DNA from: Echinostoma caproni | Lineage: Eukaryota > Platyhelminthes > Trematoda > Plagiorchiida > Echinostomatidae | Length of the DNA: 13,617 nucleotides | Reading direction: 5' to 3' | Assembly (NCBI GenBank): GCA_900618425.1 | Contig: UZAN01041620.1 | Span: 2,107-15,723 of the forward strand | In this document: positions 1-12,000 of the stretch, piece by piece | Position numbering within the stretch: the stretch's first letter is position 1 | Layout: each line of letters begins with the position of its first letter | Position numbers and translations under genes: made by a program | Notes under the pieces: model-generated | Told to the model about the DNA's origin: nothing | The model's input: only the letters and a program-made list of their open reading frames with translations | Database searches by the model: none

Positions 1-53
1 AGTCGACTCGCCTGAAGCAGTAACTAACACCACTCGGATCTCGTATTCGTGAT
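1..53 (-). CDS. nrg: Exon H (partial): F strand of FnIII-5
   Basis: Cut by the window edge. The acceptor gttttctcag is followed by two bases that complete an Asn codon begun in exon G, then 17 codons, HEYEIRVVLVTASGEST. Joined to exon G this reads LSNLLPN-HEYEIRVVL. That is the Pro-Asn turn and Tyr-x-x-Arg-Val F strand with the A-S-G-E-S turn of an FnIII domain. The phase match and the fold continuity across a 1.4-kb intron make this tiny exon convincing. The G strand, membrane helix and cytoplasmic tail should lie just outside, on the left. Confidence 0.87.
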
Positions 54-3000
54 CTGAGAAAACGGGGATATTGGAACATGGGAACGTTTGTGTAAGGAGG
101 TCTTTGCACACAACATATTTGCCAATATAATCTGAAATTTGGGTAACACAAACGTTTAGTAAACAAATGTTTCGGGTGACAATATTTACCGTGTGACGAT
201 TTTCATTCAATAAGTCGGATAAACTTCCACACTTTGAAAAATACCATTCGTCCAATTAACGAACATCGTTTCCATAATACCGATCGATGAAATGCTCGTG
301 TGGCTTGTGTGGCTTAGGGGGAACGATTTAGAAACAGCATCACAGTTACGAGCTCAGACAGTCCTAACCCCGGTGGTTACAATTTGCTTGGACTGCACAC
401 CAATCATATAAAACAGTTATATTGTTCCTCCATAAACAACCGGTCTCATCTAAAACAAGTGAATAGCAAATTATTGAAAACTGTTGATCAAGTTATACCA
501 GGAATAGAAAATAACCAGTGAGTGATCATTCTAAAATCTCGAATCTAAAGGCACCTGAAAGCGTGTGTGACTTAATTCTCAGTCCATGATTTCAGACTGC
601 CGGGTTAATTGTCAATCAAACGATCGCCATCGAGCAGATCATTCTATTGGTGTACGTGATGCAATAAAGAATATGGCGTTCAACAGTGTCTATCTTATCG
701 CTTTTTCCACTTACCAAGTTTTATTTCCTTCGGACTAGACGACAGGAATGGTAATGGGACAAACCGTGTCCTACTGGTCTATTATTCCCTGTCTCTGCAT
801 GTTGGTGAATGGTCCTGGGAGTTGTAATCACAATCGACAGTCTGATACGGTTCATCGCGTAAAATTTCAAAAGAGCCACGGCTGGAATTGCTACTCAGCG
901 GTGTACTTCCGGTTAAGTAAATCCCCTGATAGTAAGTCTCAGAACTGACAATCAAAAATAACTCAATCACCAAGCTGATCGAATGCGTTCTACGCACCGA
1001 CGTGTAACAAAATGGGCCAGATCATTCGAGCATCCACGTAGACAATATACGTTTTCGATACCTTCAATTTTAGCAAATGACAGCAACTTGTTTGTTATAC
1101 CAAAAAAGTAAAATAGTTATCTTACTTATCACACTTTGTAGAAGTCTCATCGTACTCGGAACAGTAAGAAACGAGCCGCTGCGTTACTTTACATGACAAT
1201 CACACTTTTGGCACTGATGCAGTGGGTTCTACGTTAAGAAGCCTAAAGCCGCGATATTTATCTCGATGGTGATAAACTAACTTCCTTGATGTTCCACAGT
1301 AAACACACGAAATTTTGCGGACAATTCTTGAGAGTGAATATAAGGCAAACCCTGTTTGGTATGAAAATACCCACGAGCTGGTAGAGCTAGCTTTTTTCAG
1401 TTCATGATTTGGTAATCACACATTTGCCCCAGAATGCAACTGAGACTCACTTGGTAGCAAATTACTCAGGATAATCCAAGGTTTTTGAAATTCGCGTTGC
1501 GTTTCCTCCCAGTACTCGTCGCCCACAGTGCGAAACTGTGCGTAGAACATGTCGGATTCCACCTCGGTTGTGACTGATGGAGCCGTGGATGATGGGGGTG
1601 GTAGAAGTGAGTGTCTAGCACCGGTGGTCACTGTGTTTGACGTTGTGAACACTTGTTCATTTTGCCATGGACCGTGAATCGCTTCCGGATCCAGTGTGGC
1701 CGATGGGCTAGGTCCCATTCGAGACTCACTGACTTCTCGGTCAACCTGACTTTCGCTCATTGGAGGTGTTGGCGTGGGAAAATTCAACGACCGAGCCAAA
1801 CAGATATTGACCGAATTTGGACTGTTCGGTACACTGTTGACCAGAAACGGAGATATCTCGGCACCTGTTTCGGGTAAAGTAGCATTGGATGGGACGGAAA
1901 TTAGATCAGAAAGTTTGCCAAAATTAAAAGGAATAAAAACGTTTTGCGAGCTGTACAGTTGCACAAAGCATTCAGTAGTATTGTACATACTATTCACAAC
2001 TCAAAGTAAATGACCAGCCTCAGAAATAGGACCAAAATTGAATTTTGTCGAAATTAATATACATTGCAAAATAAGAAAACTTATCACATTGATTCAATAA
2101 CGGTTCGTCGCAATAGTTCTCAGTAAGTTTGAAGGAACAAACTAGGTTTTGTACGTTTCTGACCCTCAGCAGACATCTTAAACAACAACAACAACAACAA
2201 CTACAAGTCTCAATCAAGTACTGTTGGTGGTTTACAAGCAACCTGACTGAACCCTGAACCATAGATTTTAACTCCACTGAAAATGTCATTGCTTTGTTGA
2301 TAACCTCGAAAACCTCGAGGTCCTTAAGCGAAACCTTTAATTGGAAAACCAGATCTGTAAGACAACTGAATGGAGCTCATATTCCACAGTCCATAGGAGG
2401 CCGGTATCCAGATCGTTGGATCATATGCCCCTTGAACGGAGTCAAACGTCCAAAGTCCAAGCCCGATCGAGCCTGTGAACACCACCACAATCAAGGTGTG
2501 CGTGGTTCGTACACTTCTTCGTCAGTAATTCGGAATCAGGTGAACTGCCAGTCGCTCATCAACCCGGTTATAGCACGGTATATTGGCCATTGGTGAGGAA
2601 ACATCGTCCGTCATAACTGCAACATTTTCTACACTCAGACATTTCGGAACCTAATTGGAAGTGGGTCCGAGAGTTGTGTTCTTATCATGACTAATAAAGG
2701 TTGGGAGGGTTTCGTGATATCAACATTTTCAGTGTGACATCTGAATCACATGTGTCTCCACACTTCACATAGTACTGATGGCCCACCCTAACTAGGTTAA
2801 GAATTCCGGTCGATCGATTGTGAGGCGATCTGATTCTTCAAAATAAAACGATGACTCACAAATGTTTGACTGAATACCACCAGACTGTTGCTCTGTGTCA
2901 GTAGAATTGCAATGCTGGTCAGGAATTGTGAAACGAAGAGAACGCGAGCCCATATTTTTTTCTCTAGTTAAGCCAGAAACCCAATTACACATCAGAATAT

Positions 3001-6000
3001 AAAAAAATGAGGTGATATTTGCACTCAAATTCGGTATGTGGGTTGAAAATACTTTCCAAGGAAAGTTTTGAAGTTAGGATAGCATTCAGTAAGTTCAAAG
3101 GTCAGGTGCACTGTTCTCATGGTAAGCTTTAAAGCATCCTCAAATACGTGGATATCTTCGATTGAATACCGCTTCACTGAACCAGATTACGAATAGGCAT
3201 ACTAATAAGATAACATTCAACAGTAGTCTTTACAGTTCCTTTATATTTTGCCACGACTGTCCTACGCACTGGTTTCCACCAAATTAGGTGAGCAGCGCTG
3301 ATTAACGTGATCAACCAATGATCCTGTAAATAATCATTTTAAATCATCGACGGTATGCGACATGATAGGATAATACCTGTATTATTATTGCTGTCAAAAT
3401 TCTTACTTCGTGTTAACTGTGCCGTTCGGATTCTGAGCTCAGCCTTGTCACCCCGACCGGCTTTTGTTCTCGGCCAAATTGTGATGTCGTACTCGGTATC
3501 CATGCNTATCCATGCGTAAACCGGAAATTCTTGTCGCCAGTTGTTCTGGGTCATTGATTGTTTTTCGTTTGACTTCTGTTTCGGTACTCACTTGATCCGT
3601 TTTGGCACTGACTGGATTCGGTTTAGCGTTCAAGTTGTTCCGAGTCAGATCCGTTTCAAGCAATTTTAAACGTTGCGGTTTTGACGCTAAACCAAAGAAA
3701 ACCACGGTTAGGGTGATGCGATAGGGAGGTTTTTTGTTTCTGGGAGCCAGCTGAACTTTGTTCAAATGTTCTACCCATCGTTCAGGAGTACATAGCTGAA
3801 TATGATTCTGTGTGCTGTCAGACTACTTAATTATCTTTCTTAGGTCTACTTTCCTTGAGCTCGCATTCCTGAATAAACGATAAAGATTGTGACTATTATC
3901 CATAACCGCAGCCTTCTTCGTCTCTCTTGTTTCTCTGACAGCCACCTAATTTTTGCAATTTACATATTGTAAAGTTCAAAGGAAAGCTTATTGTTTCGGA
4001 GACGATCGGATATGAGATTTACTACTTTCTTAACATGAGTAGTGAAAAGAGCTAAGACAATAGGGTCCTAATAATATTCTAACGCCTAGATCCATTTGGG
4101 TTTTCTTCTCTCAATCTTCCTATTGGAAGCCCCATCAAACATCAATCGATTGACTTACCTTGCCTCACCTCGAGGTCATACGCCACCAAATCCCCGTTGG
4201 TTTTCAACGGTTTCACCCAAGACAACTCCACGTGCGTCACTCCGACAAATGTGGGGACAATTTCCGGCACGGCCTCAGGTACACCTTCGTTGGTGACAAA
4301 AATCACCGGATCGCTGTCGTGGACCCGTTAACATGTTATACGAAAGAAGGGAGTATATAAAAAATCAGACAAGTGATGTATACAAATAACTATAATCACT
4401 AATAGAATTGTGATTTTGACATAAGTCAAATGAGTTCTGAATCATTATTTTAAATACCCCTGGGTTTAATGTGTTTCCCTTTAACAGACTTACTAAATCC
4501 TCCCTTTTGTTGTTCTGGATAAACACTACAAATACTGTCGGAAATTTGGTTGACATGTCTAGCGTTTTAGAATTCACAAACACACAATCAATCATGTGAC
4601 CTCATTATTGGTAAAAAAAGTTGACTTGGAATCGAAAAGGAAAAATTCCAGTTGCACCGTCACAGGTGATTCGTATGATGCAATACGTGCTCTAACACAA
4701 ACTGCGCAAAAAGTGGTACACGAACTGGAGTCTTTCGCGAGAATCGAACCACGGAGCTTCGGAGCATATGTCGGAACCACTAAAAGCATTCAGGAATGCT
4801 TGTTCATTTTCGTACAGTGCCCGCAAACCTCAACAATAGAAGCATGATCACTCCGATTAACTTTCTAGCTGTAACCTAAGTGTTAGTGGTCAAAGACCTC
4901 AAGCTTGATCATAGCTTCTATTTTTCTCGGCCATGTTTCACAATAATTGGTGAGGATGAGGTGGATTGAAGCCTGGTAAACCCGAAGCTTAGTGTGTAGG
5001 CTTATATAGCATCAGTTCTGCAGAGGTCTGGGGAGTTGTTGAAAGACTATCTACATACAAGCGAAAATAAATTTCATTCTCATCCTAGTCGTCTGGTCTG
5101 ATTGTAAAGCCCAGATACTTCAAAACGTCAGCTGATTCAAAGTGTCCAGTTCATCGAGAAATGTTCGTGTGGCTTTAATAAAGTTCGGTCAACAGTATCT
5201 TGGTTTTCGATATTTTCTGTTTGTGAAACACCAAAAGCAAACTCCATCCATCAATGATTCCACTACTCAACATTTTTTCCCAAAATGTAATGAATAAAAC
5301 ATCCATGGTCTGTCAAGTTGTGATGACGTAACCGTTTCCATCCTGGAGCATATCAGATACATGCTAACGCATGACGTAATTCTACCGATTTCAGATTCGA
5401 TGAACAGTACAGAAAAGAGAGTAATGAGGAAATTCTATTCATATACGTTAACCGGTTCAACAAGCGTGGAATTTAAACCGGATGATTTGACCCAATTTTT
5501 CCAATGCCTCCGCGTAATACCCGGACAAAACATAAAACATGCAAAACGATTGAACTCCGGGTTATCCGTTATAGTAATAGTTCAACAACTTTCTCATAGC
5601 ACTTCCGGTTTAGATTGGAAACCGTATCCCGGAGCTACAGTGTTGTTGGTCAATATTGCCAGGGCATTTGTTGGCCTTATTCTCCTACGACTTGGCTAAC
5701 TTCATTACTGATTGTGTCTACATGTCTCTCTGTCTCTAATATTCACTCACGTGGGACATAAAGATAATTTTTGTATCTGAGCGCTTACCTTGCTGGACCG
5801 GAGTACTGGATGTTCAACACGCGAAGCCATGCTTTAATTCGCATTTTTCCCGGTAAACCGGTCAACTCAGCCACATAGGACCCATCAATCAGGGCAATGG
5901 AGTTATTCTCCACTTGGGACCGACTTTGAATATCCGGTTCAAGTAGAACTTCCGGTTCTTGGGGTCGCGAAATTTCATGACTATCCGTCGCTGGATCGCG

Positions 6001-9000
6001 TTTTCCCTCTGTTTCCCTTTCGTCTGAGTCAACCGTGATCGGCCTGCTCCGCGCCAGTCCGGAAGTTCGAAGTTCGGGTACACTCCAAACCGGTGGCGCT
6101 TTCACTATGTAGTCCTATAAATGTTTTGTTTGTTAAATAAAAATCTAACTTCGAAATCTTTGTTTAAATTAGGTTTTATTCACACAAACTATCGAAAGAA
6201 CATATAATTCGATAAAACGAAGCACCAACCATCTATGAAGTAATTCCCTTATGAATGCGCTAGCAACTTCAAAGGATTGTCATAATGAGGCAATGATAAC
6301 CGTTACACCAGTAGATTAATTACATTGATTTACTTATACGACTTTGGCGTTGCCCAGTAACGTTTTGGTTCATTGAGCTTCCTCTGAACTCACCGATCAC
6401 CATCTGAAACTCCTTCCACATTAAAATACCGCTGTGGTAATCAATATTTGGAATAGATCTCCAGCCTTATCAGTCAAAATCAACCAAATCCAGCGTCAAA
6501 CCAACCAGCCGCAATGAGTGATCGCAGCTGGAGCTTCAAGTTTGGAGAGGGAAATCTTTTTTGAGTGCCTGTATTTTCTCGGGCAGTAATTTGATTTTAT
6601 TGCTAGTCCTTTAAAGCCATCGGTAACTTCCGAAAGCCTAACCCTTAATCTGTTTGTAGTAAAGACTGCGCCCTATGGGTGTTTGTTCGAATCGCTCCTC
6701 CATGACTGGCATTTTCGATAGAAATACTATAAACTTAACGAAACTCAACGCGAATTTTATGTCGGACATTCAGCTTTTATATATATATATATATATATGA
6801 AGCGACAAAAGGCTACCGGATACGCATGCTTGACGAGCGGCAAGAACCGCGAAATCGGTCGTGTGCTTCCAGGGAAATTTTGTCCAGTCATCCAAATACT
6901 ACTGATTATGATATATATATATATACATATATATGGAAACACTCATTTCACACCCAACTGAGTTTAGACTGTGTTAAACAAATCATAGTACAGTGATGTT
7001 TATAAAAAAGAATTACATGGTGGATACGATACTCTTATGTTTCCAACGCCAAAGAAGTTGAAGTTTCTTGGGAATTCTTAACCAGATTCCTCGGCTAGCC
7101 AAAGCCTCACCCGCAGGGGCGCGGGGCAGTTTGTGTAAATCACTATCCATTTGGGGTCAGTGTCCAGTTCATCGGGTCATTCACCGTCCGGAACGGGTCA
7201 AAGTGTCCAATACACCTCAATATGCAATCGAGTCGATGACCATCTCCACAACCAGCAAGGCGTATTTGTGATTCGACAGCCTCTTCTCGGTTCGTTTTAA
7301 AATCACAGTTGACTGGTCACCCTTCTACACTTCGCGAAAAATTCCTATACGACTGAGCTTCTCAAATAGCCTCTGGTTAGGAAGCCCTACTTGCACCCCT
7401 CGGTGGAGGAATGGTTCTCCTACCAATATGCTGCTGTATAACCTGGTTGATGAACCCCTGGCAGTTAGCCCAAAACCTTGGCAGCTTATATTAATGATAC
7501 CCTTTGAAAGCCTATTGCATATATGATTCTCGGTTTCAGATAAACTGCCCGCGCCAACGGATACTGGATGTCCTAACCAAGCACTTAACACATACGTATC
7601 ATCCACCGTTGCAATACAATCCCGCGGTGCCTCCGTCGATCCTAATCCTGAAAACGAAAATCAAGACAATGTACGTTTATATGTGCCATATAGTGCCTCC
7701 CAAAACACTGATACTCCTCAAACTTTTCTCAGTAATTTGTTCTTACATTGAGATTCACGCATCATTTGCATCATCCATAACGGGAATTTAGAGGTCAGCA
7801 GCTGCGTTTAGCTTTCATGTTGTGATGTGCCGAAACCGGCTACTCCAAACATCACTATAATAACCGGGACAAGCCCTAACAAGGGTTTCATGCAGTTCAC
7901 ACTAAACGTGGTTGTGATATTCAGTTGTTCTTGAACCACCTGTGATATGCATCGAACAGATCAGACATGAACGACAAACTTGGTGATAATTCGATGTTCT
8001 CAGGGCAGTTCAATCGACAATTGGCACATCAGCTAGTGACGACATTACACAGGGTAAGATCAACATCACATTGAGCAGTAGCAAACCGTTCTATCACCTC
8101 ACAGTAGACCACCTGGTTCAATTACACCACAAATATCGCACGTAACTCCCGCTGGAATGGCTAGTCTCCCTCTCCCAGTCCCAGGTTGCCTTCGCAAGCC
8201 CTTGAAGCCCAACTCCCAGTAATGGTAACAAGTGTTACGTTTTTCTCTATGTTGTATACTGAGATTCTTTAAAAATGCGACAACCGCACCCCTTATCTAC
8301 ATTTTGGAACGTCGTATGCCAAAAAACATTATGATAGATGATTCTGGTTGTTTCTCCACCGTTGACACACCGCGGTGTTCAGTTTTCAACCCTAATTAAC
8401 AACACAAATGACCAGTAAATCCTTTTATTGGATTTTGAACATGTCGAGTTCAAGGTAAGTGATACTTATGTAATGAAAAGTACTTTTCTGATTTTTGATT
8501 AGATAGCTAAATAATTCAGGTTGTTAGGCCGATTAGAATGTTGTGTTCTAAGTGATGGCCAATTCGGTAATATTGAGAAATATGAACGTATGCGATACCG
8601 CGGTCGCTCAAGAGCCTCAATTTGTGAGGATGGTTGAAGCCCCTTCCTAAAAATGTAAGCAAGCTATGTGCCTGCTTGAGAATTATATTTTCTAAATTCT
8701 TGTATACTCGCACTCAAATGTTATAGCGCAAATCCAACCCGAGGACATAGCCGGGCTACTTGGCCACGAGTACCTAGACCATCTCGTGAAGCTGTAACAC
8801 CCTGATTGTAAACCCCTCAAAGAGACCAGTGTGAAAGAGCTCGTTGGGATCCTTGACGTAATCGTAATTGGCTTTATTCACCTGCATAACTTATAAGATA
8901 CCCTCGAAGTTTGCAAAATATCATAAGTGTATAACATCTAACTCAATAAACACTGGTTCCTAAGGGGCTGTGGTATTTGCATACCACCGTGCTGCATTAC

Positions 9001-12000
9001 GAGCAAGGCGTCGCCTACCAAAAGGCTCCGGTTAAGCCCTTCGTGAAATCAGTTCTTATCTCCCTGGAAATCTGACAGCCTCTGACCTAGGAATAGATTA
9101 ATTGACCATGAGATATTTCACAAAGTCGGTAGCCAGGCAAGACCGAGAAATAAAGACAACTACAAACAACTTTCAACTGTCGAATTTTGAGAGACGGTAC
9201 GATACTTGTCTCAATTCACTTTTGCGCACGTGCCCACAGAGGCAAGGTGATTGCAATCTGAATTGAATCGCACTAAAACGAAATATCACATCAGCTTATG
9301 GGACTACCTGATGGGCTTTGTAAAAGTTGCACAACTCTTCCGTCAGCTGGGCCTCGCACCATTCAACACGAAATCCTCGAAAATGCCCTAAAATCTTCTG
9401 TTCCATCTCGATCCGAGTAAGCCTGCGCCAAGTCAGAGTGGCATTCTGTGCACCAACAGAGATTGGCCTTGGAGCGTCCAACACCACGGTGGGTATTCCC
9501 TCCCCGGATTGACCGGTTCGTGTCAGTGGAACAGATACGGTGGATCCGAACATGTTTTCCGTGGTCAAGTTTACCTTTCGGACAGGGAACAAAGGAAGTG
9601 GTTTTTAATGATTGCACCTAATTCGAGAGAATATCATTGTTGCGAATGCGTCGCCTACAGTGATTGATTGTTAGTTATATTATTATTAAAATTATGGTTA
9701 CTACTGTTGTGTCTGGTTCACAAGAAAGATTAAAAATATCAACGGAGGGTCTGTGCTGATTAGGCATTGCTACCTAAATCAAATATAAACGGGTTACACC
9801 TGATCGAATAGTGTGAGATATTATTGAATACTAATACACTGTAGTTTGGACGTCTCACACGACAAAACAACGTCATAATCAAATTAAATCATTTAATGTT
9901 GTCGTGTACGTAAGGAAAGTAGATTAAAAAGACGGGCACATGAGTTTGACTCAAGTTGTACTCCTTGTTTATTTCAAAACGAAAAGTGTGGCAAACCGTT
10001 TAGCATTTGTGCTTCATTCACTGGAAGGAGTTGAGAAAATATAGGAATAACGTTTTGCCTATTTCTCAAAATATCAATAAACAGGATGAGACCTTGCTTA
10101 TTAGACCTGGATGATGTTCTACAGGTTGTGATTCCACACCGATATGCTCCTGTTAGGCACAGTATCGGCCACCGGTTTTATTCTCTATACTAATCTACAA
10201 ATCCAGTCAATAATTACGGCTTTTGTTCATTCGTCAAGGTCTGGTGCATAGCGGACCTAATACCGAGGAAGCGTCTACTGTGAGGCAATGCGGGGAATAC
10301 ATCAGAGATGCGATGAGGTTCAAATCAAACCAGTTTGGAACTCGTGATATTTCAACATTATCCATCAAATCACGAAACCAATCATTTAACCAATCAACTG
10401 TTTGTGTCGTTATGAAAGAAGAAACCAATTAATTTCTTTCAAATTTTCCTTATACGCGGAACGATAGAGTTTATCGAAAGTAATAACACCTTGAGCGGAG
10501 TGCACAGGGGCTGGAATGTATGATCCGATTTAGGTAGGTTTAGTGGAGGGGCGGGGGCGGGTGAAGAGCGATATGGGAACCATTTTAGACAATTGTTCTC
10601 CAGAGACCAGGAAAAATATACGAATCACGGTTATTTTACAACGCCCCTCCAGGAGCTTCCGGTGCTTACCTCGTAAGTGCGAAATGTTTCAATTTGCCAA
10701 TGCCGAACACGTTCGAACTGTTCACGACCAATCAGTTCCCTGGTGGTCAGCAATTCTAATTCCAAATCACCTACGGACCAATCGGTGACCACCGTTAGAT
10801 TCGATAGCGGCTTGTTTGGGCCCAACTGGCAGTCCAAACATGTGATCCACAGCTTGTAGATTAGACCGGGCCCATTGTGTTCAATCGGTGGAAGAGGCTG
10901 TAGTGCGATCGGAAGTAGGTGGGTGGAATAAGTGAGCGTATGCTATGAATAACCTTGTGCTCTTCATGTTTGACAAGAAGCGTGAGTACAAAATGAACGT
11001 GGTAACATAATTTGTTTAACCAGAATCCCAGATTCCGAAGCTCTTGATGAAATCACCAGTTTGTCAACCAAATTGCACGTCGTCTATGGCTACTGCATAC
11101 GCGATGGTAGAACTCATACCAGCATGGGTCGAACGTGACGGATCCGAATAGGGGCTACACAAAAAACCAGTCCATCAAGCCAGCTGCACAGAACGTCTGT
11201 GTTGTCCATTGTTCGGCACTTCTTGCAGACGGGCCATTAGGCCTAGCGCGAGACTACTTTTCACGTTGTTTATACAAACGTGAGTGAATGGCTGCTAATA
11301 TTTGCAAAAGGCTTAACTAACAAGCGCCGAAAACCCCTGCTGTTTCAACAAAAGGATACCTAAATAAGACTGGCATTATACCGGTAACCGCTTAAGAAGA
11401 AGAGTAAATTGATATCATGTTAGCTTTCAACACATTTGATATATAAACAATTTTGTATTCTGCAGTAAGCTCACGCAGAGGTGTAATTAATAATTCCGGA
11501 ATTAAATCGTACTTCCCTGCAGTACTGTGCTCTATGTTCAAGATTCCTAACACCCTGAAAAAATCGCTACGACCAAGGACAAGATAAGTCATTGATTCAT
11601 TGGTTCAATGACTAAACGTTTTGAGGCAATTGGTAAACCGCTCCTTTTTATTTTTACGAATTTGTTATTACACTACTTATAAGTAGAATATTAAAAACGT
11701 GAAGCATGTTATTATCTCCGTGCAGGGGGAACTTCAGCTTACCGGATATCGAATGCGCAAATTGTGCGGTTGTGTTCCATAAACAAACAATTCCTTCGGT
11801 ACTGTGTGGACAGGTTTAGGAGGAAGATGGCACACAGTTTGAGCGTCCAATTCCGGCACGACTAAACTTGGTTCCGATTGTCCGATCCGATTAACCAATC
11901 GAACGCGAAAATGATAGACTACATCAGCGTGTAAACTAACAAACGCCTGTTCCATTTCACCTGATTGACCTATAAGTATGGATGAATCTACGTCTACACC

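Larger units (their letters stand above)
1865..3406 (-). other. Intron F-G (1542 bp)
   Basis: GT-AG intron, phase 1; donor gtaaga, acceptor tttacccgaaacag before 1864. Contains a dispersed-repeat copy (about 2390-2515) and an AAC microsatellite (2180-2201). A possible 55-base cassette at about 2858-2912 has splice-like ends but a length that is not a multiple of three. Otherwise nothing recognised. Confidence 0.68.
6115..9307 (-). other. Intron C-D (3193 bp), largest intron in the window
   Basis: GT-AG intron, phase 0; acceptor catttatag before 6114. It holds a copy of an unnamed dispersed repeat (about 7140-7275), two TA microsatellites bracketing a 112-bp segment (6778-6934) and a possible Gypsy-like gag relic on the plus strand (about 8725-8890). 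Open frames on both strands at 7325-7791 encode nothing I recognise. The rest (6115-6770, 7800-8700, 8900-9300) shows no readable gene. Confidence 0.75.

Noticed and set aside
950..1450. Search for a transmembrane or cytoplasmic-tail exon on the minus strand.
   Set aside because: No hydrophobic stretch or FIGQY-like motif in any frame; exon H at 53-1 continues FnIII-5 instead, so the membrane segment lies outside the window.
2020..2289. Minus-strand open frame with a run of Cys.
   Set aside because: The Cys run is a translation of the AAC microsatellite; no other coding signal.
2792..3028. Minus-strand open frame and a 55-base cassette with splice-like ends, considered as an extra exon between F and G.
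   Set aside because: The length is not a multiple of three while both neighbours need phase 1, and the peptide (about HCNSTDTEQQSGGIQ) adds nothing to an FnIII fold; exon F joins exon G cleanly without it.
4740..4765. tRNA-like B box on the minus strand (ggttcgattctcgc), possible SINE head.
   Set aside because: The T-stem does not pair, no A box lies at the right distance, and no cloverleaf can be drawn.
6680..6705. tRNA-like B box on the plus strand (tgttcgaatcgc).
   Set aside because: No matching stem or A box; likely a chance match.
5140..7175. A shared 15-base string (gtgtccagttcatcg) at about 5140 and 7160, suggesting a third copy of the dispersed repeat.
   Set aside because: The flanks do not align. 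At 5140 the string is part of the reverse-transcriptase relic. A 15-base match is within reach of chance in a window this long.
7325..7791. Overlapping open frames on both strands (93 and 95 codons) in intron C-D.
   Set aside because: No recognisable motif in either translation and no splice sites that would join them to the gene in phase.
10223..10432. Short open frames on both strands in intron B-C, considered as an extra FnIII exon.
   Set aside because: Exons B and C already join in phase 0 and complete FnIII-2; these translations lack FnIII strand patterns.
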